A stretch of DNA of 64,000 nucleotides from the NCBI GenBank assembly GCA_023974075.1, contig CM043798.1:1817027-1881026 (forward strand), written 5' to 3'. Each line of letters opens with the position of its first letter. Position 1 is the first letter of the stretch. Below the pieces are notes generated by a model. That model saw only the letters and a program-made list of their open reading frames with translations. It did not search any database and was not told where the DNA came from. Of the stretch, positions 24,361 through 35,127 are shown in pieces. The DNA comes from Chaenocephalus aceratus (taxonomy: Eukaryota; Chordata; Actinopteri; Perciformes; Channichthyidae). The position numbers and the translations under genes were made by a program.

Positions 24361-24541
24361 GTGCGTCTGTGCTGGTTTCTACCTGCTGGAGAACGCAGTG
24401 CGTCTGTGCTGGTTTCTACCTGCTGGAGAACGCAGTGCGTCTGTGCTGGTTTCTACCTGCTGGAGAACGCAGTGCGTCTGTGCTGGTTTCTACCTGCTGG
24501 AGAACGCAGTGCGTCTGTGCTGGCGTTCTACCTGGAGAACG
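24361..24541 (+). repeat. 37-bp tandem repeat, about 4.9 units
   Basis: GTGCGTCTGTGCTGGTTTCT followed by ACCTGCTGGAGAACGCA, starting at 24361, 24398, 24435, 24472 and 24509; the last unit is altered. The frames running through it contain no recognisable domain, and I treat them as by-products. Confidence 0.9.
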
Positions 24542-24634
24542 ACAACGCATTTCCCAAAGCTCAAGGTACGCTGGAAATGAAACGCAGCAGAGAGAAGGAA
24601 GAGGTGGCATCTGCGCTGTGACTGTAACACATGT

Positions 24635-24968
24635 AGTACGATGTGAGGGTCTGAGGACAGAGGGTCTGAGGACAGAGGGTCTGAGGACAGAGGGACTGAG
24701 GACAGAGGGTCTGAGGACAGAGGGCTGAGGACAGAGGGTCTAAGGACAGAGGGTCTGAGGACAGAGAGCCTAAGGACAGAGGGTCTGAGGACAGAGGGTC
24801 TAAGGACAGAGGGTCTAAGGACAGAGGGTCTGAGGACAGAGGGTCTGAGGACAGAGGGTCTGAGGACAGAGGGTCGTATTGTCATCCTGATACTCTGTAC
24901 ACACTGTGAAGACACTGAGACAGATGTAACATCTGTGATTGGGCTATGTGAATAAACATTGATAGATT
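24635..24968 (+). mobile_element. LINE 3' UTR fragment carrying an expanded 15-bp minisatellite
   Basis: The ends match the 3' UTR of the minus-strand LINE at 18422-19525: GTACGATGTGAGGGTCT at the start, then TCGTATTGTCATCCTGATA, then TTGGGCTATGTGAATAAACA and a GATAGATTG tail. Between them the single GGTCTAAGGACAGAG of the other copy has become about 15 tandem units. Confidence 0.85.
24648..24871 (+). repeat. 15-bp minisatellite GGTCTGAGGACAGAG, 15 units
   Basis: Fifteen units, one of 14 bp, with G/A variation at the seventh base and a few other changes. It lies wholly inside the LINE 3' UTR fragment. Minus-strand frames read as a Leu-Arg-Pro-Ser-Val repeat and are not a gene. Confidence 0.95.
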
Positions 24969-26700
24969 GTAGCATGTGTGTGTTCCACATGAAGGAAGAC
25001 GTTGTGTGCATGTGTTCTTTGTAGAGCCACGCTCCTGCAGCTTCACAAGGCTTGTCAAAGCATAACCATATTGTTCTCGTACGGATCGCACACCTCATGT
25101 GTGCGTTGTACCTGCATAAAGTTAGATATGCATACGATTAGGTGGGTCTGTCAGAGAGAGAGAGTGCTCACACGTTTAAGCTACCCGGGGGGAACATGTG
25201 AGGTAGGTGTCGTGTAATTGCATGGGCTGCGTTCAGCAGCATTAGCATGTGGGCGGGACGTCCTCTGATGAATAATACAACGAGTTCATAAAGGGGCTTC
25301 CAATGAGCTTAGATACCTGGCACTAACAAAGCAGGAACAGGGAAAGGGACGGAAGCTGCTGAAGAAAATGTTTGAGTGCATAGTTTCATGAATAATTAAA
25401 GAGGTTTTTGAAAAATGCAGCGACACCTCACCAGCTTGAAGGGCACGTCCCTGCCGTGATGTTTGTGCACCTAGTTATCATTCGTTCTTCTGAGATCAGC
25501 TACCACTAAGGGCATTATGGCTTGGCCTGCAACAGCTAGCTCCAGGCTCAGAGTGCACAGGGAGCTCTCAGTCTGAACTTGACTGACAGCCTGTGACGCC
25601 GCCTGGAGCCTCGCAGCCTCTGACATGACCTTTGCAAGTGTGTTTGCAATTTTGAGTTCAAGGAAATAATGAGTTTAGATATTGCGTAAGGCGATCTCAA
25701 CACTAACACTGGGGTGTGTCGAGCCGCTACACTCTGGTCCTATCTGCTCTGGTCCCTCACATCAACGGCTACACCTTCACAATACAAACAGCTGTGTCCT
25801 GCACTTCCTACTGTTTCTGTCATGAAGTGCACTGTTTGTATTTGTAAAAACAGAATGACCAAGGTTATGATGAATACACAAGCAATTCATCGTAACACGG
25901 CTGGAAGTGAGGTCCATGCATTTCATCATTGTGTCTTCTGCCAAGTATGTTACAAGATAATTACAAGATGTTTTAATATGGTCAATAAAAAGCAATTAGT
26001 GAAGGATGTTGATCTCTTTAATGATGAATTCCTCTCGTTGGTGGTCTGGACTTGAACCACACATTCCTCCATGCACTGTCAGACGGCTCGGCCTCCTAAA
26101 CATCTATTTGATTTGGTCATGCTCATGCTACCCTCTGTGCAGCTGCTAATTGAATCATCATTGTTATTTCCAGCCTGCCTGCAGCCGCCGCACGGCCGAG
26201 ATCAGTCACCGTGACGCTAGAATAAGGTGACTGTCAGCAAGGAGAAGATTACAGGTCAAAGCTGCACTCATCATGAATGGAAGAGAAGCTTTGCACACGC
26301 TCACTTACAGGATGCGCGTCTGCCTGCTCCTGTTACATCTGTTACAGAGGAGTGTGTGATAGTGTGCAGGCAGGACTCAGGGGACAGCACACAACTTCCA
26401 GCCTGTCATTTATATATAGTCTCCTTTGTTATCATCCGCGTACAGACCCAGAGGACTGAACATTAATTCTACTTCCTCTCTCTATGTCTTGTTTCTTTAA
26501 AGCATAATGTCAAGCTTTTCAAATGAAGTTCTTGGTCCACTACCTTCCATTGCTTTTCATTTGGCTCGCTGCAAGAAGCCAGAGAAGAAGAAGAAGAACT
26601 TAAAACACTTTGTTAATCCCACAAGGGGAATTAGGTTAGCTGTGTCGACAGAGTCTGGACCAGAGAGACAACCCTGCAGAGGCAGTCAGACCAAAACAGA
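24969..26700. other. No recognisable gene; unannotated DNA
   Basis: Unique-looking sequence. The frame at 25714-26055 (+, 113 codons) has no recognisable motif. A short ACTTTGTTAATCCCACAAGG segment near 26606 is similar in style to widely dispersed fish repeats but is too short to assign. Confidence 0.4.
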
Positions 26701-27311
26701 GGCTGCATCTCACTTTGGTTAAATGGAATCCTTGCGTCCTTCACTTGCGTCATTTCCCTGCGTCCCTCCCCCAGGGAAGCATGGAGAGACGCAGGGAAAC
26801 CACCGGAAGGGAGAAGAGAAGCAGCGAAATGAGTTTTAAGAGCAATGGGACGTCCTTTCCTCCGGAGCGTCACGTGAAGCGACGTCCGTTTGTGATGACA
26901 CCGCACAGCTGATCGTCTGACAGCAGCTCTGTCCACTCAGACATGTCACATGTTTGTAACTAAATGAAACATGAATTGAAACAAAACACGGTTAAACTGA
27001 GGAGTGACTCTCGTGAGGTTCATGTGTTTTCTTCACTCCACTGGGAAACTGCTCTCATGTCAAGAAGCATCAGATCAGTGCATGTGCTGCATCGTCCAAT
27101 CAGTGAGCGATACACAGTAAGGGGGCGGGGCGAGTGACTGAGGATTTCACCGGAGGATGGTCTGGTGATTCCTCGATTATCCCTCCTCCGTTATCGCTCC
27201 TCGCTCCTCCAGCAGAAAGAAGGGCACTGGATGGCGCAGACAAATCAACTTCCGGTGATACAGAGGCCGAGGAGCGAGGAAATGAAAAAATAAGAGAAGT
27301 GAGATGCAGCC
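26701..27311. mobile_element. Probable TIR element (about 611 bp)
   Basis: The left end is GGCTGCATCTCACTTTGG; the complement of the right end is GGCTGCATCTCACTTCTC, 15 identical bases. The interior is rich in CGTCC, GGAGC and CCGG motifs and contains GGGGGCGGGG. The target duplication is not obvious, so the superfamily is not assigned. The short frames inside are on both strands and unsupported. Confidence 0.55.
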
Positions 27312-29020
27312 ATAGTATACCACAAAAGTCTGAATCCAGCTCCAAAGGAACCCTTTCAAACGTTCAGTCCACATGTCTCTAACCCTGCCCGTGAACAGAG
27401 CTGTAGCCTCGCAGCGTTTATGCTCCCAGGCTGGAAAGGGCTGGACATTGGCCAACTTTAGCTGTTAGCTTAGCTCATATTCAGGCTTCTGTTGACACAC
27501 AAAGGTTACATTTGAGATGTGTATACATGTGCGCCTAATATGATAGAGCTGAGGACTTACTGTAGCTAAATTGAGCCGATAAATGTCAAGTTGTTTTTCC
27601 AACTCATGGATAATAATAGCCTGATCTCCCGCCCCCTGGTGGTTGCTCAATAATGTAGTCTCAAAACAAAGAGAACAACTCTAGCTGGCTGCTTGCTCAC
27701 CACAACAAGTGAATTCCTCATGTGGCTCCTCCCTCCCCTTCTTACCGTAACATGTCATTTTTTAACTTGCATTTGTGACAATTCTCTTCATTTGACAGTA
27801 TCTGTGCGCATGCAAAGACAGTTGATCATGTTGATTGTCCACCAATACAGTCCTGTGGCTGTGGAGACAAAGCTGCACCAGGTTTCTGCCCCCCCAGGGG
27901 ACGGATTTGCAACACTGGGAAGACAGATTACCTCGATAGGATCTGAAAAAGAGCATTCATTTAGTTCTGCCTGGAGGCAATGTCACCTTTCTGTATTGCT
28001 ATTAGCTCGCGGTGGGCTGAACAGCAAGGCTTCTTTAGAGGAGGCAAGGAGCCGAGGGTCCTCTGAGTGTGTGTTTAAGGTGCTGTGAAGGAACACACAC
28101 ACTGCTCTGCCATCAGGCCGTCAGCGAGGAACTCTTTTCCATCGCAGCACCCAGGCGGCTACATGAGCTCCACCCTGGGACGCAGGCTCATTACTACCAA
28201 GGGATTACTTGTGTATGCGGATGAACAGTGATTAGAGCAGAGGAACTACTTTAGCTGCTGACTTTAAGATCAAGGGCATCAACAAAATGACATTTTGAAA
28301 AGAAAATCACAACACAGTATTAGGTTTAGGTAGGAAACAAGAATATTAAGTTGAACCTATTTAAACTAAATATTATTGCTTTCAACTAAACTAATACAGT
28401 GAACTATGTTGACATCAATTAATTAAATTAATAAAAGTCAAAGATTCAGTTTGTTCAGTGAGATGCTGCAGCATCTTTTTATAAACGTTTGGTTTACAAG
28501 ACAATACATGCGAAGTACTTCCAGCTGTATCGTTTGGGGGGTGACACCCGGGATGTGTGACAATCACTGTTACATGTTGTTAGCTGTTCAGGCTGTTGTG
28601 AATCACAACAAGCTGTACAGTGTTGGTGAGGGTTCTCGCTCTCACTGCTCTCTGCAACACGTCTGTGTTTGGAATCAGGTCATCATGAGATGCTGTTTAC
28701 CTGATTGTGATGCGTTTGCTGCGCTCAGAGCATCTGTGCCCATTGGAGCCGTGCTGACCTACAGATGCTTGATCCTCAGCAGAGCAGTCTGACATGGGGT
28801 CAGATCAGTCTAAAAAACATCTTATAAATGTACTTAGCGTGAAAACGCTTTTTGGGTGTCAATTTCTTGCATTGTGTGTGATTCTTGAGTCTCCCTGACT
28901 GACTGCACCGTGGACTTATAAAGAGAACCATGTTAACAACGCTGAAGTAATATCACGTCTTCTCTAGCTTGGGAGAAAACGCTATGGGTTCTTAATCAGT
29001 CAGTGTATTACAGAGCTAGT
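27312..29020. other. No recognisable gene; unannotated DNA
   Basis: The frames at 27693-28088 (131 codons) and 28451-28792 (113 codons) have no domain I recognise, no strong start context and no clear splice signals. I see no transposon ends. Confidence 0.4.
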
Positions 29021-30626
29021 ATGTCGGGTTGCATCGTGTCGGGTTGCGTCGTGCCGGGTTGCGTCGTGCCGGGTTGCGTCGTGTCGGGTTGCGTCATGTC
29101 GGGTTGCGTCGTGCCGGGTTGCCTCATGCCGGGTTGCGTCATGTTGGGTTGCGTCATGTCGAGTTGCAGCGTTGTTGGGCCTCATGTTGGGTTGCGTCAT
29201 GGGGTTGCCTCATGCGCGGTTGCGTCATGCCGGGTTGCGTCATGGGGTTGCCTCATGCCGGGTTGGTCATGCCGGGTTGCGTCGTGCCGGGTTGCGTCGT
29301 GTCGGGTTGCGTCGTGTCGGGTTGCGTCGTGCCGGGTTGCTCATGCCGGGTTGCGTCATGTTGGGTTGCGTCATGTCGGGTTGCGTCATGTCGGGTTGCA
29401 GCGTGTTGGGTTGCCTCATGTTGGGTTGCGTCATGCCGGGTTGCCTGTTGGGTTGCGTCATGCCGGGTTGCCTCATGCCGGGTTGCCTCATGCCGGGTTG
29501 CGTCATGCCGGGTTGCGTCATGCCGGGTTGCAGCGTGTCGGGTTGCAGCGTGTTGGGTTGCCTCATGTTGGGTTGCGTCATGCCGGGTTGCCTCATGCCG
29601 GGTTGCGTCATGCCGGGTTGCCTCATGCCGGGTTGCGTCATGTCGGGTTGCCTCATGTTGGGTTGCGTCATGCCGGGTTGCTCATGCCGGGTTGCGTCAT
29701 GCCGGGTTGCGTCATGCCGGGTTGCCTCATGCCGGGTTGCGTCATGCCGGGTTGCGTCATGCCGGGTTGCGTGTGTCGGGTTGCGTCGTGTCGAGTTGAA
29801 GGGTTGGGTTGCCTCATGTTGGGTTGGTCATGCCGGGTTGCTCATGCCGGGTTGCGTCATGCCGGGTTGCGTCATGGGGTTGCCTCATGCCGGGTTGCGT
29901 CGTGCCGGGTTGCGTCGTGCCGGGTTGCGTCGTGTCGGGTTGCGTCGTGTCGGGTTGCGTCGTGTCGGGTTGCGTCGTGCCGGGTTGCCTCATGCCGGGT
30001 TGCGTCATGTTGGGTTGCGTCTGTCGGGTTGCGTCATGTCGGGTTGCAGCGTGTGGGTTTGCCTCATGTTGGGTTGCGTCATGCCGGGTTGCCTCATGTT
30101 GGGTTTGCGTCATGCCGGGTTGCCTCATGCCGGGTTGCGTCATGTCGGGTTGCCTCATGTTGGGTTGCGTCATGCCGGGTTGCCTCATGCCGGGTTGCGT
30201 CATGTCGGGTTGCCTCATGTTGGGTTGCGTCATGCCGGGTTGCCTCATGCCGGGTTGGTCATGTCGGGTTGCCTCATGTTGGGTTGCGTCATGCCGGGTT
30301 GCCTCATGCCGGGTTGCGTCATGCCGGGTTGCCTCATGCCGGGTTGCGTCATGTCGGGTTTGCAGCGTGTTGGGTTGCCTCATGTTGGGTTGCCTCATGC
30401 CGGGTTGCGTCATGCCGGGTTGCAGCGTGTCGGGTTGCGTCATGCCGGGTTGCAGCGTGCCGGGTTGCGTCATGCCGGGTTGCGTCGTGCGGGTTGCGTC
30501 GTGCCGGGTTGCGTCGTGTCGGGTTGCAGCGTGTCGGGTTGCAGCGTGTCGGGTTGCAGCGTGTCGGGTTGCAGCGTGTCGGGTGTTGCAGCGTGTCGGG
30601 TTGCAGCGTGTCGGGTTGCAGCGTGT
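29021..30626 (+). repeat. 15-bp satellite GGGTTGCGTCATGCC, about 107 units
   Basis: Units are GGGTTG followed by CGTCATG, CGTCGTG, CCTCATG or CAGCGTG and then CC, TC or TT. A few units have 1-3-base deletions. Because 15 is a multiple of three and the unit lacks stops in several frames, long frames (up to 547 codons) exist on both strands; they are periodic (Val-Ala-Ser-Cys-Arg, Thr-Gln-Pro-Gly-Met) and not genes. A block from about 29240 recurs from about 29872 with the same order of variants, so higher-order duplication occurred. Confidence 0.95.
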
Positions 30627-30663
30627 ACAAAGTAATGTTTGCCTGAATCTCAGTGACTTCAAC

Positions 30664-30680
30664 AGGGTTAGGGTTAGGGA
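30664..30680 (+). repeat. Short telomere-like GGGTTAGGGTTAGGG
   Basis: Two and a half TTAGGG units lie about 40 bases past the GGGTTGC satellite. This is too short to call an interstitial telomere and may be chance or a satellite relic. Confidence 0.6.
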
Positions 30681-31330
30681 CTGATAATCAGATATAATGT
30701 AGCTTTCTGTGAAGTTGGACATTTAATGACGGTATAAGATACAAACATATCTCTGTGACTATCTAAACATTTGTGTTCTTCCATTAAATAGTTCACAATA
30801 GATAACAGCACCAACCAAGGCTCCGTCTGAAGGTAGTAGGGTGATTTAATAAGCAAGATGAGCAGTTAAACAGGCAGTAAATGGTTCAATTAAAGTGGGG
30901 ATAATAAGGTTGACCTAAGTTGCCATGGAAACATATCCTTCTAGACTCTATCAACTGCAGCCCCATCTGTGAGTCAGAGAGAGGCATCCTCTGTGTCACT
31001 TCCTTCATTTGCCACTCAAGTATACAAACAAACATGTTTACTTGTTCTCCTTTTGGCTCCCAAGATGTCTGTGCAGATAGAGCTCCAGTCCTTTCTCAGC
31101 TCTGCGACATCAGCAGCATGTGGAGTGTTCACTTATGGTACAAATATGCTTGTTGTTTTTGATGTTATTGTATTTCTCAATGAAGAAACTATTATGTTGC
31201 CTTTTGAGTTGGAAGGGACTTATTTTGGATCTCTGTATATTTGTTTTATTCTTTAAGTTGAATTCCAAAAATCTTTGGTTTTACAATCCATATCACATGG
31301 CTCAACTTAACTGTTGTCCCTGCATGAAGT
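30681..31330. other. No recognisable gene; unannotated DNA
   Basis: AT-rich unique sequence between two satellites. The short frames at 30920-31332 lack recognisable domains. Confidence 0.4.
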
Positions 31331-32534
31331 GAGAGAGTGAGTGGACGAGTGAGTGGGGAGTGAGCGAGTGGAGTGAGTGAGTGGAGTGAGTGAGTGGGGA
31401 GTGAGTGAGTGAGTGAGTGAGTGAGTGCGTGAGTTGAGTGAGTGAGTGAGTGAGTGAGTGAGTGAGTGAGTGAGTGAGTGAGTGAGTGAGTGAGGGAGTG
31501 AGTGAGTGAGGGAGTGAGTGAGTGAGTGAGTGAGAGAGTGAGTGAGAGAGTGAGGGAGTGAGTGAGTGAGTGAGCGGAGTGAGAGAGTGTGAGAGTGGGG
31601 AGAGAGTGAGTAGTGAGTGAGTGAGTGAGAGAGTGAGTCAGTGAGGGAGTGATAGTAGGGAGGGGGAGTGAGCGAGCGAGTAAGGGAGTGAGTAGGGGTG
31701 GAGTGAGGGAGTGAGTGAGGGAATGAGTGAGTGAGTGGGAGTGAGTGAGTGAGTGAGTGAGTGAGTGAGTGAGTGAGTGAGTGAGTAGGAAGGGTGTGAG
31801 TGAGGGAGTGAGAGAGCAGGGAGTGAGTGAGGGAGTTGGGATGAGTGAGGGAGTGAGAGAGTAAGGGCGTGAGTGAGGGAGTGAGGGGGAGAGTGAGTGA
31901 GTGAGTGAGTGAGTGAGTGAGTGAGTGAGTGAGAGAGTAAGGGAGTGAGTGAGAGGGTGAGTGAGTGAGAGAGAGTGCGTGAGGGAGTGAGGGAGAGTGA
32001 GTGATGAGAGAGTAAGGGAGTGAGTAAGTGAGGAGAGAAAGTGAGTGAGTGAGAGAGTGAGTCAGTGAGGGAGTGAGATAGTGAGGGAGGGAGTGAGCGA
32101 CGAGTAAGGGAGGAGTGAGGGGGGGGAGTGAGGGAGAGTGAGTGAGGGAATGAGTGAGTTAGTGAGTAAGTAAGTGAGTGAGTGAGTGAGTGAGTGAGTG
32201 AGTGAGTGAGTGAGTGAGTGAGTAGTGAGTGAGGGAGTGAGAGGTAAGGGAGTGAGTGAGGGAGTTGGGATGAGTGAGGGAGTGAGAGAGTAAGGGAGTG
32301 AGTGAGGGAGTAGGGGTGAGGTGGAGAGTGAGTGAGTGAGTGAGTGAGTGAGTGAGTGGAGAGTAAGGGGAGTGAGTGAGAGAGGGAGAGTGAGGGTGAG
32401 TGAGTGAGAGAGAGAGAGTGATGAGGGAGTGGGGAGAGTGAGTGAGAGAGTAAGGGAGTGAGTAAGTGAGGGAGAGAAAGTGAGTGAGTGAGTGAGTGCG
32501 TGAGTGAGAGTGAGTGAGTGAGTGAGAGAGAGAG
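31331..32534 (+). repeat. (GAGT)n tetranucleotide array, segment 1
   Basis: Imperfect GTGA repeats with GGGA, GAGA, TAAG and CGAG variants. The minus-strand frame of 155 codons (Ser-Leu-Thr-His repeats) is a by-product. It continues as 33313-33991 and 34863-35127, split by two TIR elements. Confidence 0.97.
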
Positions 32535-32537
32535 TAA

Positions 32538-33309
32538 TCCCCAGTTTCCACTGGGTCCGTCACCGCGTCACGGCTGCGCCGCGGTTTTGGTCCGACCTCC
32601 TCTAGCGCCATAACCCACCGGACCACGTCCCAGAAAGCGTTTCAGAGCGTTTCAGAAGCGTTTCAGAAGCGTTTCAGAAGCGTCGTGCGCCAGGCTCGCA
32701 GTTTTGTTATTGATTCGGGCATCCTGGACATTTGTACTTATACAAGAAATTAAGTTGGCTACATAGTTAAATGTTTTATTTTTGTGTCTGTTTAATTGTG
32801 TTTATTGTTGTTATACATTTCCTAATATGTAGTTGTTACCTTCACTCCACAAAACTGCAGCGACTAAAACCAGCCTTGTCCTTTCTGATGTTGTCCTTGT
32901 AGTCAGCATTGGTTACATCATATAAAATAGTGTGTTTTTCCACGTCCATGATGAAAACCTCGTCGTCCATTGTGCGTATCGTAGTGGAGGTGTTGTGATG
33001 AAGGAGGGGGGTCTGCTAAATTAGTATAGTGGGGGATGGGCCCGGACGCTCACCTTTCCACTTCCTGCGAGGGGGGGCTGCCTGCCCGACCTTATGTTAC
33101 GGCTGCGGCGCGGTAAAAATAGGATTCATCCTAATTTAGAGAAGCGCTGCGCCGAGCCGCTTCTGGGACGCTTCTGGGACGCGTCTGAGCCGCGTCTGAG
33201 CCGTAACACGGCGCGTGTGGTGGAATAGCACCCATTGACTAGAGTGGCCGCGATCCTTACGGCTGCCGCGGCGCAGCGCGGCGCAAACGGACCCGGTGGA
33301 AACTGGGGG
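32538..33309. mobile_element. Harbinger-like TIR element (772 bp, TSD TAA)
   Basis: The left end is TCCCCAGTTTCCACTGGGTC; the complement of the right end is CCCCCAGTTTCCACCGGGTC. TAA flanks both sides (32535-32537 and 33310-33312). Both ends contain ACGGCTGCG and GCGCC motifs, and three to four GAAGCGTTTCA units lie near 32640-32680. The family matches the ends of the element at 55719-59473. No transposase was seen. Confidence 0.8.
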
Positions 33310-33312
33310 TAA

Positions 33313-33991
33313 GGGAGTGAGTGAGGGAGGGAGTGGAGTGAGTGAGTGAGGGAGTGAGTGAGTGAGGGAGAGGTAGAGAGAGAGGAGAGTGAGTGAGTGA
33401 GTGAGAGAGGAGTGAGGGAGTGAGAGAGTAAGGGAGTGAGTGAGTGAGTGAGAGAGTGAGGGAGGGAGTGAGCGAGTTAGTGAGTGAGAGAGTGAGAGAG
33501 TGAGGGAGTGAGTGAGAGAGTGAGTCAGTGAGTGAGGGAGTGACAGAGTGAGGGGAGGGCGGGAGCAGTAGTGAGTGAGTCAGAGGTGAGTGAGAGAGTG
33601 AGCGAGTGAGTGAGAGAATGAGTCAGTGAGTGAGAAAGTGAGGAGAGTGAGGGAGGGAGTGAGCGAGTCAGTGAGTGAGTGAGAGAGTGAGTGAGAGAGT
33701 GAGCGAGTGAGAGAGTGAGTGAGGGAGCGGAGTGAGTCAGTGAGTGTGAGTGAGGGAGGGAGTGAGTGAGGGAGTGAGAGAGTCAGTGAGTGAGGAGTGA
33801 GAGTGAGGGAGGGGAGTGAGCGAGTCGGTGAGTGAGTGAGAGAGTGAGTGAGAGAGTGAGCGAGTGAGGAGAGTGAGTGAGGGAGCGAGTGAGTCAGTGA
33901 GTGAGTGAGTAGTGAGTGAGGGAGTGAGTGAGGGAGTGAGAGAGTCAGTGAGTGAGGGAGTGAGAGAGTGAGGGAGGGAGTGAGAGAGGAG
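33313..33991 (+). repeat. (GAGT)n tetranucleotide array, segment 2
   Basis: Same array, with more GAGTCAGTGAGTGA and GGGAGGGAGTGAGCGAGT variants. The minus-strand 154-codon frame is a repeat by-product. Confidence 0.95.
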
Positions 33992-34267
33992 TTAGACCCT
34001 CCAGAAAAACGCGGGCAAAAATCCTTGATTATGCGATCAAACATGCAGGGTTTTATGAGATTTTATGCGGTGAAATTGCGGGAAGTTGCGAAAATGCGGA
34101 AAGTTGCGAAATATGCTAAATATGCGGAAAAAATAAATATTGGGCTGTCTTATATTCTCTCTCACACACAACCTGCCACTAACAACATTAAACCCCTTTA
34201 CTATTCAATTAAACACATTCAATGTTTATTATTGTAAAAGCAATTGGGCTATTTTAACACACTCTCT

Positions 34268-34344
34268 CCTCTCTCACACACACACCCACACACACACACA
34301 ACACACACCACACACACACACACACAACACACACACACACACAC
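34268..34344 (+). repeat. (CA)n microsatellite inside a TIR element
   Basis: CA repeats with CC, AA and CCA interruptions. No coding potential. Confidence 0.95.
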
Positions 34345-34347
34345 TTC

Positions 34348-34620
34348 TCACCTCATTCTGAACGTGAGTTGTTTGGCTTTCTTGTCCGCAGCAGCAGAAA
34401 GCATCATTTTAGAATGTTTGAATGAATCAAAGTGGGTCGTCACCGTCGATGTTCTCTTAGCTCCAACACAGTTCACGGGTGCAGGTGCAGAATAGTTTCC
34501 CCCCACTTTCGGCAAGACATCGAGGAACTGCTTTGCCCGGTCTTTAGCAGAAATGGTCGTCGGTAAATGAGATGGATTAGATTTTTCATCTTGGTGTTTT
34601 CTCTCTCGTGTGAGCTCCAC
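34348..34620 (-). pseudogene. Remnant of a CGGBP1/ZBED-like zinc-finger ORF
   Basis: The frame begins with an ATG and reads through AKDRAKQFLDVLPKVGG and later STVTTHFDSFKHSK. This pattern, a K-x-RAK-x-F-x-DV-L segment, a glycine pair, then a basic segment ending in H-x5-H, resembles the N-terminal zinc finger of CGGBP1/ZBED-like, hAT-derived DNA-binding proteins. The expected cysteine pair after the glycines is lost in this frame, where it reads NYSAPAPVNC, so a small frameshift is likely. It lies inside the TIR element 33995-34859 and probably comes from the element's original transposase or an accessory DNA-binding protein. Recognition is by motif only. Confidence 0.45.
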
Positions 34621-34862
34621 ACGTTCACTCTACGGTGTTGTTTACCTTCTGTGATGCGCGAGCTGATGACGCCGCGTCATCATCTCATCATCATTCATCA
34701 TCATCGTCATCATCATCATCACGTCAAGACGAGTTAACTTTTTTTTTTCAACTTTGTGTGGAAAAATGCGGGGATTATGTGGCCTTTTAAAAATATGCGC
34801 CATTTTGCTGATTATGTGGTACATTTTGCGATCGCAGAATCGTGTTTTTCTGGAGGGTCTTA

Positions 34863-35127
34863 GAGTGAGGGAGTGAGTGAGCGAGTGAGTGAGTGAGCGA
34901 GTGAGTGAGTGGGGGTGAGTGAGTGAGTGAGTGAGTGGGGGGGTGAGTGAGGGAGTGAGTGAGTGGTGAGTGAGTGATGAGTGAGTGAGTGAGTGAGTGA
35001 GTGAGTGAGTGATGATGAGTGAGTGAGTGAGTGAGTGGGGGTGAGTGAGGGAGTGCGTGAGTGAGTGAGGAAGTGAGTGAGTGAGTGAGTGGAGTGAGTG
35101 ATGAGTGAGTGAGGAGTGAGTGAGTGA
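34863..35127 (+). repeat. (GAGT)n tetranucleotide array, segment 3
   Basis: End of the array after the second TIR insertion. GAGT runs are interrupted by GGGGGTGAG and GATGAG. Confidence 0.95.

Larger units (their letters stand above)
33995..34859 (-). mobile_element. TIR element in the (GAGT)n array (865 bp, TSD TTA)
   Basis: The left end is GACCCTCCAGAAAAACGCG; the complement of the right end is GACCCTCCAGAAAAACACG. TTA is present on both sides (33992-33994 and 34860-34862). The interior has several ATGCGG and TTGCGA motifs near both ends, a (CA)n tract at about 34272-34344, an (ATC)n tract near 34675-34722 and a degraded zinc-finger-like frame on the minus strand. The three-base duplication suggests a Harbinger-type insertion; the zinc-finger style suggests hAT or ZBED descent, so the family is unresolved. 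Confidence 0.75.

Noticed and set aside
24269..24621. Plus-strand frames of 95-119 codons around the 37-bp repeat
   Set aside because: Three overlapping frames read through the same tandem repeat, and there is no domain outside it.
27693..28088. 131-codon plus-strand frame
   Set aside because: No recognisable domain, no good start context, and neighbouring frames of similar quality exist; most likely chance.
29003..30722. Open frames up to 547 codons on the plus strand and 302 on the minus strand
   Set aside because: They are by-products of a 15-bp satellite: several frames on both strands are open at once and purely periodic.
32159..34044. Ser-Leu-Thr-His-rich minus-strand frames of about 155 codons
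   Set aside because: Translation of the (GAGT)n array; no unique sequence.
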